64,000 nucleotides of DNA, from positions 1-64,000 of the forward strand of contig NW_026516744.1 of the NCBI RefSeq assembly GCF_025766255.1. The letters run 5' to 3'. This document shows positions 36,470-47,948 of this stretch, in pieces (position 1 is the stretch's first letter; each line of letters begins with the position of its first letter). The DNA comes from Zychaea mexicana (taxonomy: Eukaryota; Mucoromycota; Mucoromycetes; Mucorales; Lichtheimiaceae). The notes under the pieces are model-generated. The model saw only the letters and a list, made by a program, of their open reading frames with translations, had not been told where the DNA came from and made no database searches. A program made the position numbers and the translations under genes.

Positions 36470-39400
36470 CGTCGTAAACGACTCAGTAATCAGTTTGACA
36501 TTGGGATGGTTTCTCATTTTTCGGTACACTAAAAGTAGAACGGTCCAATCGTTTTCCATCTGCAGCGCACGCTACCTTCTGAGCAAGCTAAAGACTGGTG
36601 GAGCGGACCTTTTCGGGCAGCCTTTTGGAAAACCAAAGTTTCTGTACGCTCGATCAAAAAAAAAAGTTTTTTGGCGACTGCTCCGAAGTCTAGCATCGAT
36701 CGAAACGAATGGGGGTTCGATAGCTAGAGCTGTCATGTTTGGTTATTTTTCCCCTCACGGCTCGTTTGGCGTCTTTAACCTGTGATAGACTCAACAAACG
36801 ATGTCGCTGATACTAACGGATATGCGCTCTTTTTCGAACAACCGTGGTTGTATGTATCTTTGTACCACATCAATCCGTACGACTGATGGGATGTGGCCGT
36901 GGTGTCACGCCTGCGGTGTGATTGTTCCGTTAGAGCCAATCGTCAACCGAAGGTGTTTGCACATGCCGTCTTGCAAGCCATACACATTTGTAAGCTGCTC
37001 CCAATCTCTTCCCATTACTAGCCATAAACGAGGTGATGATCACACGGGAATATAAAAAAGCTGAAACCATTTATACGCCCTTTGGGTCTTTTTTTCTTTA
37101 AAGAATAAAATCTATACTACGCACGTTTAAAACCCGCCATCCAACCACGTCCCCATATTTATCCACTTGCTAATTTCCTTTCACTACGTTCGTCCCTGTC
37201 CAAATGATAATCACAAGAAAGAAGATGTTCCTCTAGGAAAACCGTTCTCATTAAATGCACAAAAACAGTAAAAACCACCATCCATCGTGTGTCCGGAGAT
37301 GATAAATACTGTATAAAGTCATTTTCGAGCTTTTTCCGGCTTAGCTGCAAAAAGATTATGTTCAAGTTGAATGTGCGCGGTCTTTTACTTGTTTGGAGCC
37401 CGTTGATAGCGCCCTACTTTTATTTTACACCGCACAATCTATACGCGGTGACAACAGTAAGGTTGTAAATTACTTTCTGTAATAGCCTAAATTAATCAGA
37501 CATGGATAATGGTCCATCAACAACAACAATAAGATTCAAGGGGACAACCATGCAGTATAACCTAGACTTAGCGCAGATCAAATTAACACGCAGTAGCATC
37601 GTATAATAAATACCCAGACAAACATTCTAACCAAGCATTTCCCGATTTTTTCTTAGCTAAAGGAAGATCCTACACTAATTACGGGTTTTTGCAAACTAGA
37701 TAGTCAAGTGTGAAACTTAAAACAACCCCCCTTCTACCATCGTTGCATTAAAAAAACCTAGTGGGCCTTTAACTTTGGGACAGAAACCCAATCACGATGG
37801 GAAATCCCGATAAATGATTTGCTGGCTAATTTTGACCGTGCGGTGCTATGGACTCGGCATCTCCGATGTATATCAAAAAAACGGCCTCTTCTTATTTTTT
37901 AAAGTTACTAATAAATTCTTGGCACGAGGACATCGCTATAAAACGACCACTCGTCCTTCTCTCTTCATCAAGTAGCACATTGAAGAGTAATATCTTAAAA
38001 GCTACAGCACAATTATAAACAATAAATAACTTCTTCAAAATGATATTGTTCAAGCATAGAGTGCCCCACCATCGTGCTTCGCTGTAGTTGAAAATCCAAG
38101 ACACGCGGGGCACGTTGCTACACACCACCTTCCCAAAATAAGAGGCTTTGGATATTCACTACCCTGGTAAACAATTTCATTGGATCTGTTTAATCGGAGC
38201 CCAGGTTGGCCCCTTGTTATATTGGTTAGTGCGTACACGCTAACCAAAAAGCGCTAACCAAAATCATTACAGACCACCAGAGAAAACGTCCTTATTCTTT
38301 CGTTGTATGGTTACAAAATTAACTCTTAGCTCTTGTTACGAAATCAAGATGTTCATTTTGTCCTGTTAAATAGATGCCGTTGACGATATTATCTGCATAG
38401 CAGATGATATTTATGGTTTTAAGTCGTTCTCATGGTCATTAGAGAGCGACTAGCTGGCAAAAAAAAGATGAGTACTGGTTTACGTCGTAATGAGTGAGAA
38501 GCGACTATTATCTAGTAAGTTTTATTTAGTAAGGATGGCTTAGGCTGAGGTTCTTATTTGTACAGTTTCTAAACGCCTATCTATCGTAATTAGACAGTAA
38601 CTTTTCAAGTTGTTGGGTCTTTTCAATTAATCAGTGAATAAATAGTTAAAACTAATAACTTTGATAAGCTCACCAGAGCTTGTGAATAAGCCAATATATC
38701 ACAAGATGCACCCGATCTAAAAACTGTTTTCATCAGTGACTTCTGTGACGAAGAAAAAAGACATATCTTGCGAGTGCTCCACAGAAATGGTAGCAGTAGT
38801 AGAACTAATTGCTGGAAGGTTTCCAAAAAAAATGGATATAGGGAACTCTTTCAGTCCTCAATATAACAGTTCTGGTCCAACATAGCAATGCTCTCAAAAA
38901 TCATCCATAATAAATCTAGTGTAATAAACGAGTTGGAGCTCTTCCTATCCGCTCTGTAGACCGCCTTTTTCGTTCATTTAAAGCATTTGGGGCAGATAAC
39001 TATCATGAAGCAACATGTATGACCATATTGCACCTCATCAATGTTTTGCTTTGGCTAAATTATTAATATCTAATCTTTGCTGCGGCCACGAAAACAGTAA
39101 TGAATGGTGCCTCCAACATACACTTATGAGTGGGTTATTAACGCATGGATGGAAACAAACTCAGGATGCTTTATGGCATTACTCTACAATGTCTTTGAAG
39201 TTGCTGAGTTCGATTTAAGCAAGTTTCAACCAACAGTCACCTGCTTGCGTACATTGTCGTCATTGCTATTGGTGAGTCGGAATAGCTTTTCCTCATGCGG
39301 AAGGTTAACGCACGATTTCCTTATTAGTTTATACCGATCAGTAATATTGAATTTTAATCTTATTTACATTAACAAGATCACACATAGTGATATTACAAAG

Positions 39401-39622
39401 ATGGCTGTAAGAAAGAGATAAATGTGAGATAACAATTTATATGGGAAGCAGCTGTCATGCTGTGCATAGTAGTAGTAGTAGTAGTAGTAGTAGAACATGT
39501 CACTTTAGACTTTACAGATGATTTGAAACCATAGAAATTCCGGAAGCGTGCCCGAAACGTTTTAAATAGGGAATTGATCCCAACTGCTATACTCTTGCCT
39601 TTGAAAACATACCAAAAAATTA
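36470..39622. other. Gene-poor region, nothing identified
   Basis: About 3.1 kb between the divergent phosphate permease and ACR3 genes. Small frames such as 36801-37055 (plus, with a Cys/His-rich middle) and 37159-37365 (minus) were examined. None has splice partners, a clear promoter or a known domain. An (agt)n run lies at about 39466-39494. The final 60 bases contain a TTTAAATAG element that may serve ACR3. Confidence 0.4.
39466..39494. repeat. (AGT)n trinucleotide microsatellite
   Basis: About nine tandem copies of agt/tag occur upstream of the ACR3 gene. A similar but imperfect run lies near 5593-5632 downstream of the Nug1-type gene. Confidence 0.8.
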
Positions 39623-41252
39623 ATGTCGTGTCGTCAACAAGAAGAAGGTGGAAACGCCTCTGTTTGCTATAAATCAGACGATTGCAACTACAACTACTGT
39701 GTTGAAAAAAGACAGGAACAGTGTTACTGGTCACCCGATTGCAACTATGATTACTGCATCAAGCCATCCGAGTACCAAGCAATGGCTGCAGAACAAGAGC
39801 ACGCTAAACCAGTCAAAGGAACAGGTACAGTCATCAGTGCTTTAGTCATACCTTTTTGAACGTCTGTGGAATCTAAAATCTTTCCTTTTGCAAATCATTA
39901 GCTTTGCTACGACAATTAAGTTTTCTTGATCGATTCTTGGTTATATGGATCTTGTTGGCTATGATTGTCGGCGTTTTGATTGGATATTATGTTCCCGGCG
40001 TTCAAGAATCGTTTGAAACTGTACAATTTGCGTCGGTATCGGTTCCTATTGCTATTGGACTATTGATCATGATGTATCCAGTGTATGTACATTATATTTC
40101 CTATCTTTTTTTCTATTCTAAAAAAGCGTGCTAACTTATATATATATATTTCTTTAAGACTATGTAAAGTTCAATATGAGCGGATGCCATCCATATTAAT
40201 GACGAAGCAGGTGTGGATACAGATGGCGATCTCTATCTTTCTGAACTGGGTGGTTGGACCTATCATCATGACAGCCTTAGCATGGGCGACTCTGCCTGAC
40301 CTTCCAGAGTTTCGTACGGGTGTGGTGATGGTCGGATTAGCAAGGTAAAATGAGGGAGGGGGTTCTCTCTGTGTGTGGCTGTATCAAACTTGAAGTTTCG
40401 TTACCAACCTTTCGGTCGATCAATGTTAGATGCATTGCTATGGTGTTTATTTGGAACCATCTTGCTGGAGGAGATGCCGACTACTGCGCAATGTTGGTGT
40501 GCGTCAACTCTATATTCCAAATTGCTCTTTTCTCGCCCTACTCTGTTCTTTTCATCAACATCGTTCCATCCTGGTTTGGAGCCCCCACAGATGATGCCAT
40601 CAATGTGGATATCTGGCCTGTCGCCCAATCCGTCTTGATCTACCTTGGTATCCCACTTGCAGCTGGTATAGTCACGCGCTTTGGTTTCATGTGCACAATG
40701 GGTCGTTCGTGGTATGAAAAGAACTTTTTGCCCTATGTCGGCCCCTGGGCACTGATTGGCTTGCTGTATACGATCGTCGTCATGTTTGCGAATCAAGGTC
40801 ACCAGATCATCGAACATATCGGATCTGTCTTCCGCGTCGCCGTCCCCTTGTTTGTCTACTTCGTTCTCATGTTCTTTATCCCCTTCTTTGGATTGAAGGC
40901 CATTGGTATGCCGTATGAATTGGTCGTCACACAGTCATTCACAGCTGGCAGCAACAACTTTGAATTGGCTATAGCTGTGGCCGTAGGCACATACGGTATC
41001 AACTCACAACAAGCACTGGCCGCAACAATAGGGCCACTGATCGAAGTGCCTGGTAAGCTTGTTTGGAATTGCCTCTGTTCATACATGTACATACCTGTTA
41101 GTTTAAAGATTAATGATCACTCACTCTGATATTGACCTCATGTAGTATTACTGGCGCTGACCTATGTCGCTTTACATTTACAAAAGAAAATGAACTGGTC
41201 GAGCCGATCTCCACATTTCACTGTCAATACTAAAGATGAAGAATCCCGCTAG
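39623..41252 (+). CDS. ACR3: Arsenite efflux permease Acr3 with a Cys-rich N-terminal extension
   Basis: Arsenite/antimonite exporter of the Acr3 (BART superfamily) group in the plasma membrane. Five exons (39623-39824, 39902-40082, 40159-40344, 40430-41052, 41146-41252) join in frame to 432 residues with about ten membrane segments. The essential cysteine of the fourth segment is in RCIAMVFIWN (Cys 191), and the essential glutamate of the ninth is in NNFELAIAVAVG. Both are intact, so the transporter is expected to work. Before the first membrane segment lies a hydrophilic region of about 65 residues with seven cysteines. It holds two copies of a 12-residue motif: CYKSDDCNYNYC at 15-26 and CYWSPDCNYDYC at 34-45. 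These look like metal(loid)-binding sites; that is inference. A weak TATA-like TTTAAATAG lies about 60 bases upstream. Confidence 0.93.
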
Positions 41253-41538
41253 TAACACTTCATCATTGCATGGAAGTTGTCATGTTCTTTATAATCTGAC
41301 ATTATTTGCTTTACTGTTATATATAATCATTAGTAAAACTTGTTTCATATCATATTGCATTTTTCAATAGTCAGTATGATGTATCTATAGGGTTTCAAGC
41401 TGCTCAAGTGTTGAACAATTGCATGTGCATGTTAAATTATTCAATGATTAATTGAATATGCAGCGGGAGCTAAACAAAACAGTTTTTTTTATTAGAGCAC
41501 AATACCAAGCATCACATTGATTCACGCAATCTCACAGC

Positions 41539-43338
41539 TTATTTCTTTTTCAAGACCTGTTTTACGAGGGCACGTAATATAGAAATGCTGCGGTCATCTG
41601 GGGAGCTGGGATCTGGAATACCGTTCATACAATAGCCAAATCCAATTTTATGCTCACTGTTCCACATAAACACAGAGCCTCCCATGCCTGCCCAACCAGT
41701 AAACTCCACACCACCAATAACAAAATCATCGAATTTGCCCCAGCCGCCTCGCTCTTGTGGCATAGAGCGCTGGATAATCATATCGAACGCCACCGGAGCG
41801 GGTTTAGTAGCTACAGCATAGCCCTCGCGAGTTAACAAGTCTGGTTCGCCATCCATAATCGCTTTACCATCGTTAGCCATCATTGCCGCGAGTTTGGCAA
41901 TCTTTTTAGCCAGGAAGCATTAGTATAAAATTATCTATAGCTCTTTTATCAAGAGAACACACGAGACTTACTGAGCGAGCATTTGTAAATCCAGAATATG
42001 CCGGCGCTTCAATACGGCGCAGTTGTAGATTGTATTCAAGCAATGCTGGGGTACCCTCGAGTGGAAGCTTGAATGTCTTGGCTTTGGCGTCGTTCTTTTC
42101 GAAAAGTAATCGTAAAAATTTGACAGGGCCACCCACAAACTTGATTAAGCGTGAGAATCGGTAAAGCGGTGTAGACGTATAAAAAGGGGAGATACGATTG
42201 TCAAATTTAAGCTGGTATGGCTGCAAAATAAATTTGGTGAATACCAGGATTTTTTAAGAGTGCTTAGAATGATGCAAAACGGCGTGTTTGTTTGTCCTAC
42301 CTTGAGGTACCACTCAATATCATAATCTTTGTTGAATTCAGCAGCTACATCATCCACTGTGCAATTCGCGGTACGCTTTAAGATCTCGTTGACATACCAA
42401 CCATACGTAGACGCATGATAGCTGCGTGTTCGAACACCACCAAAATTATGTGGCTGCGCGGCCAAAATGCGTGAGAAACGCTCGGGATCTTCAGCTTCAG
42501 CAGAGGTTATTGGAACATCGATGAATCCCACGCCACCAGCATGGACCATCTGTTTTATATAATTGTGACATGATTTTATATATAGTCAGTAAAAATGGCG
42601 AGAGAGGATACGAAAAGCTATATGTGTCTACCCATTACCAAATCACCCAGTGTTACGTTTTCCTTGTTGCCTTGAGCGAACTCAGGCCAGTATGTTGCAA
42701 TCTTTTCGTCATATGATATTACACCTTTTCCAACGAATTGAGCCACAACAATGGAAGTCTGATATCGTGAAAGAGTTTTTTTTGCTGGTCAGTAGTCAAG
42801 GCTCAAATTCTTTTACAAAAGAGGTGTTACTTACAAAAACTTTAGTGCTGGAAAACACCAACTGTAAAGATTCGTTCGAGTAGGGTGTCCTCTCTTTAAC
42901 ATTCTGCCAGCCCCCTTGCATATCCATGACCAGCTCGCCTTTGACATAAGCAGCTACAGCAGCACCGACGTCTTCGCCTGCAAAGAAATTGTCCTTGAAC
43001 GCCTGCTCTGCCGAGCTGTAATCATCATGCACATAACCGTGAAAAGGTACATCGTACCGTCGCTCACATTTGTACCCAAATACAGAACAGGTCCATGGCG
43101 TGTATGGACCCTGGCTGAGATATCGTTGTGCGGCGACAGCCCCGAGCAACGAGATTACAGCTACAACTTTAACCAAAGACCCAAGCACTGTCCGTTTGCT
43201 GGATATGTCAGTGGTTAATGGTGGAATACCGGTAGCAGATGTGGATACACTAGTATTGGTAGTAGACACTTTTGCGCTCTTCACCATTGTGTCTCGATTG
43301 GTTTTTGCACTGTTGCTGTTGGCCTCACCAGCGGTCAT
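41539..43338 (-). CDS. Membrane-anchored beta-lactamase-like serine hydrolase (LACTB/class C fold)
   Basis: Five exons (43338-42835, 42758-42639, 42549-42301, 42220-41972, 41901-41539) join in frame to 494 residues. A Ser/Thr-rich N-terminus precedes one membrane segment (about residues 50-72, SLVKVVAVISLLGAVAA). The rest is a penicillin-binding-protein-like serine hydrolase domain. The active-site SxxK motif appears as SSTK around residues 164-167, just before the first intron. The second motif is probably YHASTYGWY (Tyr-x-Ser type). The third site is a GWAGMGG segment near the end, in place of the usual HTG. Proteins of this kind in eukaryotes are esterases, peptidases or filament-forming LACTB-like enzymes, not antibiotic-resistance enzymes. 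Its 3' end lies 286 bases from the convergent ACR3 stop. A decayed second copy follows upstream. Confidence 0.85.
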
Positions 43339-43398
43339 TCTTCTAGGGAAAGAAAGGTTTTACAAGAGTCGATTTCCTCCCTTGTTTTTCGCGATCCC

Positions 43399-43406
43399 TT
43401 TATATA
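43399..43406 (-). promoter_or_regulatory. TATA box of the beta-lactamase-like gene
   Basis: TATATAAA on the minus strand lies about 60 bases upstream of the ATG at 43338, a typical spacing that supports the chosen start. Confidence 0.6.
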
Positions 43407-44264
43407 GCAAAATGCATGCTTTGTTCTGGATTTCTTGGAAATTGTCACGCAGCATACTCTAATATTTGGGTTGTGCGTTAATATTTGCAACAGCTTCCTA
43501 AGTTACACAATCCCACCGCTCTTGAGTGCTATTATCAAGCTGATGCTTGAACCATATACATATTTGAGGCCTTCTTGATAGTTCGGTGATGTATTCTTTG
43601 CTAACCCGCATGATAAAAGCGACAGTTATCATATATACTTTGGCGGGAACTTGTCTGTTTGTGCTTGTTGCAGATTATATGAGAGTTCAAAATGTGGCGC
43701 ATTCCTAATCTGTTAGTAATAAAGCCGTTGCTGCGGAACAAAATTAATCGCCTGACAGCCAAATAATCCAGACACGGTCTAGCGCGAATGTGTAGCACAA
43801 GTGATTTTCGAGCTCTTATATTATATATACAGCATCAAAGTAGAATCGACAATGAATTGATAAGCAACCACATCACCTTTTCACATTTCTATTGTTTGAA
43901 CAATGACAGGGGTATCAATATGGTTTGATGTAATGAAGGTAAAGTGTATTTATGCTGGTTTTTGGAGAAGCAATTGAGCGGAATTCCCCTAACATAGTGA
44001 CCTACCCGAATGAATGTAACAGGATGCTCATCGTCAATGTGTTGTTAGCGGAAAGCTTATACCGGATAAAAACGCGGCAACTCTTCTGCGCATTGGCTGA
44101 GGCTCAAATATTAATCATTCCCTCCTGCTATTATCACTTCTATTATTGAAAAACATTTTAAAGTAGTTCCAGAGACCATGTGCTCATATAATGTTCGTTT
44201 CTTTTAACAATTAGGATACGAAACAGCATTACAAGGAGGAGAATCTACGTTGGAAAAGAAAAGG

Positions 44265-45975
44265 AATTCTTTTGCAAAACTTGTTTGACAGCAGCTGTAG
44301 TAATTATGGAAATACTTCGGTCATCAGGGGACAGCAAATCTGGTACTGTATACAAACATTAGGCGAATTCAATCTTGTATTCATGACTTCAAAAATATAC
44401 AGATCCGCCTATACCGCTCCAACTGACATATCCAATACCGTTTATACCAATGTCTAAAAAAGTATTTTATCCATATTCAAGTGCTGACATTTCTAACCGG
44501 AATAACAAGTCGTATTCTGGCGAGTCAATTCAGTAGCCATTGCGTATCCTTCAGGGGTCAGCAAATCTGGTTTACCTTTCACAATCGCCTTGCCTCCATT
44601 TGCCTTCAATGCAGCCAGCTTTGCCACGTGTAGAAACGTGATATTTGAAACATACAAAGCCATAAGATAAATGGAAGTAGTATATAGAATGCGGTACGAA
44701 TATACCATGCTACTGTCATTATTCTTCTAATAGATAAATATTGTGGTGCCAATACTTACAGATCGAGCTTTTGTAATAAACCAAAATAAAATGTTGCTTC
44801 AATACGACGTAGTCGAAGATCAATCGGATTGTCTGAAGGTAAGAACGTTGTTACTATATCAGTCATATTGCTCGTGAGCGTAGTATGTTATACGCTGTGC
44901 AGTATAGGTCCTCAGTACAGCAAGGCAATGTGATCGTTGTATATTTGAATGAAACGGCTTTAAATTCCATTCAATATCGTTTTTCTTATTGAGCTCGGGT
45001 GCTACGTCGTTCACGGCGCAGTTGGCCACGCACCTCAGGATTTCATTGATATATCATTGATATACCTACCCCGGGTAGTTGCATGGTATAGTAGCTCCTC
45101 TTCCGTACTCCAGCAAAATTATGTGGTTGTGCAGTCAAAATACTGGCGAGACGATCAGAATCTTCGGCTTGTGCTGAGTTAATTTGCTGATCAATAGAGG
45201 CGACACCGCCAGCATGTTGCACCTATTCAATGTTGTGATCATTTAATAATCTGATACACATATATAGGACATTGTCCACTGAGCATGTACACGTGTAATA
45301 TCCCTGCAAATGTGATTTATCAAGTCTCCCAGCGTCACATAATCCTTGTTTCCTTTACCGGATTCAGGCCAGTACGTCGCAAACCTTTCTTCATATGACA
45401 ATACGCCTTTGTCAGCAAACTGAGCTACAAAAATTGCAGTCTGCTTTTGTTGTATTATAAACCATCAAGTCCATTTATGAGTAAATGCTAGTTGATCGAT
45501 AATCTCCTACTAGACCACATAATTGTAGTAGCTACCAAAAGTTTTATACTAGAAAACACCCGTTGTATAAGGTACCGTGTGTATACGGGGGTCGTATTTC
45601 AACGGTTTGCCATTCGCCTTGAATATCCATAACGAGTTCGCCATCCACGTAAAGTGCAGCTGCAGCGCCAATTTTTCGCCTGCGCAAAAATTGTTATTGA
45701 ATGCGTGTCCCATTGAAACATAGTCGTCGCGTAACGTAACCACGGAACTAGACATTGTATCTTCGATCACATTTGTATCTGAAAACGGAGCACGTCCACG
45801 AAGTGAATGGCTCTACATTAAAATATCGCTGTGCAACAAATAGTGCTACAAGGACGAGTGCAGTGAAAACTCTAGTAGAAGCATCTCGAAAGAAAATGAA
45901 CGACAGGTAATGGCAATGTTGTTGTAGTAGCAATACTAGCGTCCTTCTTATTTTTAAGATTGTCTGTTTCCTTAG
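44265..45975 (-). pseudogene. Decayed tandem copy of the beta-lactamase-like gene
   Basis: The whole of the neighbouring hydrolase can be followed here in the same order and on the same strand, but broken. The membrane anchor and following block read VAQRYFNVEPFTSWTCSVF and then YKCDRRY, against VAAQRYLSQGPYTPWTCSVF and YKCERRY in the intact gene. The region ending KLAALKANGGKAIVKGKPDLL matches KLAAMMANDGKAIMDGEPDLL. The last exon survives as WSGIGGSVYF, then LLSPDDRSISI, then VKQVLQK. Frameshifts, in-frame stops and lost splice sites separate the blocks, and the SxxK exon is badly eroded. It is clearly a duplicate that has lost function. Confidence 0.88.
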
Positions 45976-47900
45976 ATATCATTTTTGGAGCATATTGTGA
46001 GAAAAGGGGCTGACGCGAGATGCGGTTTGTTGCAACTGTTTATGTAATGCATGCCGTGACTTTGAAGTATGAAGTATTAGCCGATAGTCTATTATGCAGA
46101 AGAAACGGAGCACTGATGTTCCGTTCACCTAACATCGTAAGCTTCGTTTATGTATGTACATGCATAGAATTGCATACGCTCACGCTTCTTTTTGGAACAG
46201 CCTTCAATTAAGTCACGCGAGCTTTACTTGCCTGGACTCCTTTTAAAAATTCTATGTACGCACTGTACAGCCAGCAGACATTTCTCCTTGCAGCATGATG
46301 AATGTAGACAGAGGAAATCTGAACCATTTCTGCTATCTACGTCACCACGTTCTATGTCACTGCCTTATCTAGTTTACGCAAGAAAATGAGCTTTCGATCA
46401 ATGGTCATGTGCCTATAATTATTATCGTTATAACATTTTAAAGCAGGTTTTAAGAAGAGGCTTTTAGCGCTACTCTTTACATCTTTACTGGAACCAATGT
46501 GTTGATATCTATGCTGTAAACATTCTTGATGTTTGAAATACAGGTCCTGTTGTAACCAGAAGTTTCTCGTAATTTTATGTTGCGATCGATTGAAGGCGGT
46601 GAGAGGTTACTGCTTGAAAAGGTTCCTAAAATTAGACTTATCTTCAGTGCTTTTTCTGTCTAGCATTACTGCCGTAGTCGTCGCACACAGGAAGCAATAT
46701 CGGTTTTGATGCACTGAGGTGTCATCAGCTACTAAGAAGAATTGTGTGTGACCAAGAATAATACTAGCAGTTATAGTTGCACAGCCGCATCACAGCTGGC
46801 AAAAGCTCTCTACGTAGCTTTTCCTCAAAATCATAACAGCGGCTATCATAAAACTAATAAAGCAACATTAATAAGTTAGCATGTAGGCATCGATGGTTAT
46901 AAACACGCATATATCGAATCATGGCGTAGCTGCTGTTTATTATTCGTTGTGAGTACTACTCACGCGACGGGACATATTAATTCCTTATAGCTCTCACGTA
47001 CTCTTTATGCATAAAATATATACCCTCGTAATAGTATAGTACAGGACAAGAGTATCATGTAACATGTATCTACAATCTCCACTTACCACGAACAGCACTC
47101 CATTGACACGGCTTTGTCGAATGTATTTCCAAGAATACTGTCTATGCTCACTGTACTGCATCCGTCGTAGCAATTGTACACTCTTGTTCGGTACGTATCA
47201 GTTAGTCAACTATAAAGTCAGCGAGCAGTCGTATGACAACTTTCATGCACCTTTTGGAAAAAATCCTTATCACCGGAATTTCTGCTGTTCTCACCAACGA
47301 CACTTCCTGCTTGTTGGAAAAAGACCGCTGTTTGACACAGGTGAGCATTCTATTTGCTCAAGCAAAGTGTCATAGTAAGCTGTCGAATCGTTTCCGCGTG
47401 AAAGAATGCAACAGCAACAACGGCAACAAGGAGGTGGCAAATAGAGATCATGATGATCGCGATATTGTACAAGTATCCTTTGGATCTCAGCTGTCGTATG
47501 TGATTCGTGGCCATGCTTGCGGCTCTTTTTAATTCAAGCAACAACACGTCGTTCTCCATATACTCTTTCTCCCCCCAACCAACTACCTACCTTTACTACC
47601 AAACTTAAACTCCAAACATACTTCAAAACCGCAACCTCTTTCTTTTTCTTTCCGCTCTCAAACAACAAATCTTTGGCACTTTTGGCGAAACAAAAGTAGT
47701 GCTACAGCTTTCTTACGTCTTCTTTTATCCAAAGCAACCCAAGTTTGTAAAAGCAAAACCAGCTTCCCAAAACGCCCAACACGGATAGGAATTCGTTATC
47801 ACCACCATCAGCAGCCTCCTCTGCTGGCCAGCAACAATCATCTCGCCCTTTACAATCCATTGACCCATCTTCTTCAACCGGTTTGCCGAAACGAAAACGC
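45976..47900. other. AT-rich intergenic region
   Basis: About 1.9 kb with no recognisable gene. The part from about 47520 onward is CT- and CA-rich and is probably the promoter and leader of the WDR26/Gid7 gene. Confidence 0.45.
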
Positions 47901-47948
47901 CAACGTCTAAATTATACCCTAAGCGATAGTACAACCAACGACGACGAC

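Noticed and set aside
36801..37055. Small plus-strand frame with several Cys and His residues, resembling a zinc finger
   Set aside because: The spacing fits no zinc-finger class that I know, there is no second finger or splice partner, and the frame is short.
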